A program made the position numbers and the translations under genes. 16,909 bases of DNA from Ruminobacter sp964520475 (GTDB taxonomy: Bacteria; Pseudomonadota; Gammaproteobacteria; Enterobacterales; Succinivibrionaceae): positions 1 to 16,909 of the forward strand of contig CAZFNS010000024.1 of NCBI GenBank assembly GCA_964520475.1, read 5' to 3'. Positions within the stretch are counted from its first letter, which is position 1. The number at the start of each line of letters is the position of its first letter. The notes beneath the pieces are model-generated. The model was not told the origin of the DNA and did not search any database. It was given only the letters and a program-made list of their open reading frames with translations. Shown here one piece after another: positions 13,356 through 16,909 of the stretch.

Positions 13356-16219
13356 AATACACCGCCGGAATGGAACTGGAAGCGGGGAAGGCGTTCGCGA
13401 GGCTGAGGGAAAAGGCCGCCCCCGAGCAGCTCGAAAAGATCGGGCCGATCGAAGACACGCTTTACCGGGCCTTCGCCCTGAGCGGATTCGTGGCGGATTT
13501 TCTGTCCCCGCGCCCGGAAATCGTCCGCAAGATCGCGGAAAGCGGGGAACTCGAGTCCCCGGACCGCACCGAAGGCTACCGGAAGGAGCTCGACGAGCTC
13601 TTCGCCGGCGTCGCCGACGACAACGTCCTCAAGAAAAAGCTGCGCCTGTTCCGCAACGAGAAGCTCGCCGTGATCGCGATCCGGCAGCTGTGCGGCAAAT
13701 CGGATCAGCAGGAGGAGTTCCGGCACCTGAGCGAGCTCGCCGAGCTGATTATCCTCAAAACCCTCGGCTATCTGCACGAGCGGCTCGCCGCGGCCTTCGG
13801 AACGCCCTGCTCGCGCGAAGGCGAGCCCCAGCGGATGCTGGTCATAGGCATGGGCAAGCTCGGCGGGCGCGAGCTCAACTTCTCTTCCGACATCGATCTG
13901 ATCTTCTGCTACCCCCGCGGCGGCGAGACCAGAGGCGCGCGGCGCCCCCTCGACAACCAGGTCTTTTTCACGCGCCTCGGCCAGCAGCTCATCCAGATCC
14001 TCGACCAGCGGACGGCCGACGGCATCGTCTACCGCGTGGACATGCGCCTGCGCCCCTTCGGGGACAGCGGCCCCCTGGTCAGCTCCTTCGCTGCCCTCGA
14101 GGACTATTACCTCAAGCACGGCCGGTCCTGGGAACGGTACGCCATGGTCAAGGGCAGGGCGCTCGGCGGGGAAACCCCGGAATCGCGCGAGCTCGACAAC
14201 ATGCTGCGGCCGTTCGTCTACCGGCGCTACCTCGACTTCGGCGCGGTCGAGTCGCTGCGCAAGATGAAGGCGATGATCGAGGCGGAGGTGCGGCGCCGGC
14301 ACCTCCGGGACAATTTCAAGCTCGGGGCCGGCGGGATCCGCGAGATCGAGTTCATCACGCAGGTGTTCCAGCTGATGCGCGGCGGCCGGATGGTGGCCCT
14401 GCAGGAGCGCAACCTCCTGAAAGTGCTGGCCAACCTCCGGGACGGCGGCTGCGTCGACGCGGAGGTCTACGACACCCTGGCCCCGTGCTACATGTTTCTG
14501 CGCCGCGTCGAGAACGTCGTCCAGGAACTGCACGACGAGCAGACCCAGACGCTGCCGGACGGCGGGCTCGACCGGGAGCGGCTCGCGGCCGCGATGGGCT
14601 TCGGCGATTACGACGCTTTCTACGCGCGCATAAGCGAGGTCCTCGCGACCGTCCACAACGAGTTCTCCCTGCTCATCCGGGATCCCGCGGAGGAGACCAG
14701 GGACGAGGATCCCGTGTTTTCCGATCTGTGGCTCGTCAGCCTGAGCCGGGAGGAAACCCGGGAGATCGTGGAGAAGCATTTCCGGGATCTGAGCAAGGCG
14801 GCGCAGCTCGCGGACGACATCAAGGCGTTCCGGGACGAATGCGCGGGCAAGGCGATAGGGCCGCGGGGCCGGGAGATCCTCAACCGCCTCATGCCGTGTC
14901 TTTTCAAGAGCTTCGCCGAAATGCCGGATCACGCCGCGACCACCTTCGGGCGCGTTTCCAAACTCCTGCTCACGATCTGCCAGAGAACCACGTACCTGCA
15001 GCTTCTCCAGGAGAACCCCCGGGCCTGCGGGCAGCTGCTGAAGCTCTGCTCGGGCAGCGAGCTCATCGCCTCCCAGCTTACCGAGCACCCGGTGCTGCTC
15101 GACGAGCTGCTGATGCCCGACAGCCTGTACAAACCGACCAGCCCGGACGATTACTCCCACGATCTGCACGAGTTCCTGCTCCGGGTGGAAAGCACCGACC
15201 TCGAGCACCAGATGGAAAGCCTCCGGCAGTTCAAGCAGATCCAGCTGCTCCGGATCTGCGCGGCCGATCTGGTCGGATCCCTGCCGCTCATGAAAGTGAG
15301 CGACTACCTGACCTTCCTCGCCCAGGCCATCGTGAACGAGGTCGTAAACCTGACCTGGAACCAGCTCACGGCCAAATACGGGCTGCCCGCCAACGCGCAC
15401 CGGCACGGCGACCGGGGGATCTGCGTCGTGGCCTACGGGAAGATGGGCGGGATCGAACTCAGCTACGGATCCGATCTCGACCTGGTCTTCCTCTGCGACG
15501 GGGATCTGGACGGGGAGACCGATCACCCCGATCATCCCGTGTCCGACCGCATGTTCTACGGCAGGTTCGCCCAGAGGCTGATGCACCTGTTCAGCACCAG
15601 GCTGTCGTCGGGCGTCCTGTACGAAGTCGACGCCCGGCTGCGCCCGGACGGCGAGGCCGGGCCGCTCATCTGCTCGATCACCGGGTACGAGTCGTACCTC
15701 CGGGGCAAGGCCTGGACCTGGGAGCTCCAGGCGCTGGTGCGGGCGCGGGCCGTGCTCGGGCCGGAGCGGCTGGTCGGGGAGTTCGAGCGCATCCGCGACG
15801 GCGTGCTCCGCGGGGCGAGGGACGGGGAAACGCTGCGCCGCGAGGTCATCGCCATGCGCGTGAAGATGCGGGACAATCTGCTCAGGGGGCCGAAGGACGC
15901 CTTCGATCTCAAACAGGGGGAGGGCGGCATGACCGACATCGAATTCATCGCCCAGTACCTGACCCTGGCCAACGCCCCGTCTCATCCCGATTTCGTGCTG
16001 TGGTCGGACAACGTGCGGATATTCGAGGAATGCGCCCGCCTGGGGATAATCGGCCCCGACGACCGCGACACCCTCGTGAACGCCTACCTCGACATCCGGG
16101 CCATGTACCACCGGCTCACCCTGCAGGGCCTGGGCCGCGTTTACGCGGGTCACGACCTCGACGGGAGGCGGGAAGGGGTGAAGCGCCTGTGGCGGAGGAT
16201 CATCCTCAGGGAGGAATGA
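13352..16219 (+). CDS. glnE: Bifunctional glutamine synthetase adenylyltransferase/adenylyl-removing enzyme
   Basis: A 955-residue GlnE, close to the 946 residues of the E. coli enzyme. It adds AMP to, and removes it from, glutamine synthetase under control of PII (GlnB) and glutamine, so it tunes nitrogen assimilation in the cytoplasm. Two nucleotidyltransferase domains are visible. The N-terminal adenylyl-removing one has GMGKLGGRELNFSSDIDLIF with D180 and D182. The C-terminal adenylylating one has YGKMGGIELSYGSDLDLVF with D708 and D710. Both partner segments (VDMRLRPFGDSGPLV and VDARLRPDGEAGPL) and the GAGGIREIEF / GEGGMTDIEF helices are present, so both activities should be intact. The GTG start overlaps the preceding stop as GTGA and has GAGGGAGG (13337-13344) upstream. 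Confidence 0.97.
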   Translation: MKYTAGMELEAGKAFARLREKAAPEQLEKIGPIEDTLYRAFALSGFVADFLSPRPEIVRKIAESGELESPDRTEGYRKELDELFAGVADDNVLKKKLRLFRNEKLAVIAIRQLCGKSDQQEEFRHLSELAELIILKTLGYLHERLAAAFGTPCSREGEPQRMLVIGMGKLGGRELNFSSDIDLIFCYPRGGETRGARRPLDNQVFFTRLGQQLIQILDQRTADGIVYRVDMRLRPFGDSGPLVSSFAALEDYYLKHGRSWERYAMVKGRALGGETPESRELDNMLRPFVYRRYLDFGAVESLRKMKAMIEAEVRRRHLRDNFKLGAGGIREIEFITQVFQLMRGGRMVALQERNLLKVLANLRDGGCVDAEVYDTLAPCYMFLRRVENVVQELHDEQTQTLPDGGLDRERLAAAMGFGDYDAFYARISEVLATVHNEFSLLIRDPAEETRDEDPVFSDLWLVSLSREETREIVEKHFRDLSKAAQLADDIKAFRDECAGKAIGPRGREILNRLMPCLFKSFAEMPDHAATTFGRVSKLLLTICQRTTYLQLLQENPRACGQLLKLCSGSELIASQLTEHPVLLDELLMPDSLYKPTSPDDYSHDLHEFLLRVESTDLEHQMESLRQFKQIQLLRICAADLVGSLPLMKVSDYLTFLAQAIVNEVVNLTWNQLTAKYGLPANAHRHGDRGICVVAYGKMGGIELSYGSDLDLVFLCDGDLDGETDHPDHPVSDRMFYGRFAQRLMHLFSTRLSSGVLYEVDARLRPDGEAGPLICSITGYESYLRGKAWTWELQALVRARAVLGPERLVGEFERIRDGVLRGARDGETLRREVIAMRVKMRDNLLRGPKDAFDLKQGEGGMTDIEFIAQYLTLANAPSHPDFVLWSDNVRIFEECARLGIIGPDDRDTLVNAYLDIRAMYHRLTLQGLGRVYAGHDLDGRREGVKRLWRRIILREE

Positions 16220-16288
16220 CGCCTTTCCCGGGACCGCGCCGGGCCGGGAGCGCGGACGCGGACCCGGCGTCCCGCGATGCGGTCGCGC

Positions 16289-16320
16289 AAAAAAAGGAGA
16301 AAGCCCATGCTTTCTCCTTT
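16289..16320. terminator. Bidirectional terminator between glnE and the porin gene
   Basis: AAAGGAGAAAGC (16293-16304) pairs perfectly with GCTTTCTCCTTT (16309-16320) around a four-base loop. Read leftward it is followed by a seven-base T-run (complement of A 16289-16295), making it a strong terminator for the porin gene. Read rightward the T-run is delayed, so it is probably weaker for glnE. Confidence 0.88.
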
Positions 16321-16357
16321 CGCGCTTTTTATCCCTTAAAAGGGGTTCCTCCTGCCG

Positions 16358-16909
16358 TTACCACCAGGCCTCGACCTGAGTGCCCAGGGTAAACTGGTAG
16401 TCGTCTTCGCCGTCGTTCTTGCTGCTGTAGCCGACAGACCAACCGTCGGAGAACTGATCTCCGGTGATGTAGGAAGCGTAGAACCTGATGGCCGGGCGGG
16501 TCCAGAAGCCCTTGCCCGGGGTGAACTGCTGGGCGAGGGTGACCTTGAAGGCATCCGGGTTCTCGATTGAGTCAGGGGTTACCCAGCCGGTGGTCTTCAT
16601 CTGCGAGTAGCCTAACTCAAGAGTCGTGCGGGTGTACTCGGTCCACTTGTACTCGGGACGCAGCACGATGCTGTATTCCCAGCCCGAACGGGGATAGGTC
16701 CAGGCCTGATTCTCGGCGGCCAGGCGTCTGTGAGCGTCGCCGCTGTTCAGGTAGGCCCACAGGAAGCTGTAGCCCAGGCCGAAGTTGCCCCAGTCCAGAG
16801 TACCCCAGTCGATCAGGCGGGTGCCCTGGATCTTCATGTCCGGAGTGTAGTTGTCGCCGGCGTGGTTCTTGTAGGCGCCCACGTAGCCGAAACCGTTGGT
16901 GCCCCACTG
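16358..16909 (-). CDS. lamB: Maltoporin-like (LamB family) outer-membrane porin, C-terminal part
   Basis: This is the 3' end of a gene cut by the right edge; the reading frame stays open to 16909, giving 183 residues with no in-window start. The protein is a series of amphipathic beta strands rich in aromatic residues and glycine (GYVGAYKN, RLIDWGTLDWGNFGLGYSFLWAYL, WEYSIVLRPEYKWTEYTRTTLELGYSQM, FWTRPAIRFYASYIT). It ends in TLGTQVEAWW, close to the EIWW end of E. coli LamB and suitable for BAM-dependent insertion. LamB forms trimeric 18-strand channels for maltodextrins. Codon use (ctgaac, ggtgtac, cgt and act among others) is more mixed and less GC-biased than in the neighbouring genes, as is common for abundant porins. 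Specificity for maltose rather than another sugar is inferred from family resemblance. Confidence 0.88.
   Translation of the reverse strand, partial: QWGTNGFGYVGAYKNHAGDNYTPDMKIQGTRLIDWGTLDWGNFGLGYSFLWAYLNSGDAHRRLAAENQAWTYPRSGWEYSIVLRPEYKWTEYTRTTLELGYSQMKTTGWVTPDSIENPDAFKVTLAQQFTPGKGFWTRPAIRFYASYITGDQFSDGWSVGYSSKNDGEDDYQFTLGTQVEAWW

Noticed and set aside
13073..16153. A 1026-residue open frame on the minus strand opposite glnE
   Set aside because: It is antisense to a fully motif-supported glnE. Its translation is low-complexity (runs of Val, His, Arg and Gln) with no recognisable domain. Long antisense frames are expected in DNA this GC-rich.
13690..16392. A 900-residue open frame in another forward frame of glnE
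   Set aside because: The translation is Arg/Pro/Ala-rich without any family motif, and it overlaps the real glnE frame throughout.

Overview
The window is ordinary chromosomal DNA from a very GC-rich bacterium, densely packed with conserved genes on both strands. The gene set (rpsU, yqeY, tsaD, folB, folK, uppP, cca, ygiM, a PiT/DUF47 phosphate pair, a YgiF-type CYTH protein, glnE and a LamB-type porin) is a scrambled version of the E. coli ygiF-glnE / ygiM-cca-bacA-folB / tsaD-rpsU neighbourhood. This points to Gammaproteobacteria. The gspA/gspB (exeA/exeB) pair and the second FolK-like gene after folB suggest the Aeromonas/Vibrio/Shewanella side. A high-GC member or relative of Aeromonadales, possibly Succinivibrionaceae, is my inference; no 16S or marker comparison was possible.

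Layout. Bases 1-830 hold a leftward YgjP-type metallopeptidase with a terminator at 2-28. Bases 930-1831 hold rpsU-yqeY, closed by a very clear intrinsic terminator. Bases 1856-3890 hold a tight tsaD-folB-folK operon, also closed by a terminator. Bases 3924-4790 hold uppP, convergent with cca (4848-6095, minus). An AT-rich divergent promoter region (about 6150-6210) separates cca from gspA-gspB (6242-8864). This pair converges on ygiM (8958-9773, minus). The leftward DUF47-pit operon (12035 down to 10067) is followed by the rightward CYTH-glnE operon (12249-16219). A bidirectional terminator then separates glnE from the 3' end of a leftward maltoporin gene cut by the window edge.

Functions. 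TsaD makes t6A in tRNA, Cca repairs tRNA 3' ends, and S21 and YqeY are linked to translation. FolB/FolK act in folate synthesis and UppP recycles the undecaprenyl carrier. GspA/GspB help place the type II secretion secretin in the wall, and YgiM is an envelope SH3 protein. DUF47-Pit moves phosphate. The CYTH protein is a likely triphosphatase, and GlnE controls glutamine synthetase. All coding assignments rest on motifs and family resemblance read from translations.

I found no CRISPR array, insertion sequence, prophage, tRNA or rRNA, and no convincing undescribed multi-gene system. The most interesting residual signals are a FolK variant with altered motif residues, an inverted repeat bracketing the DUF47-pit promoter, a GC palindrome upstream of cca, the altered rpsU/tsaD arrangement, and an apparent excess of GATC sites. 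The longest stretch without a gene is 9774-10066 (293 bases); it is described under its promoter and hairpin entries.
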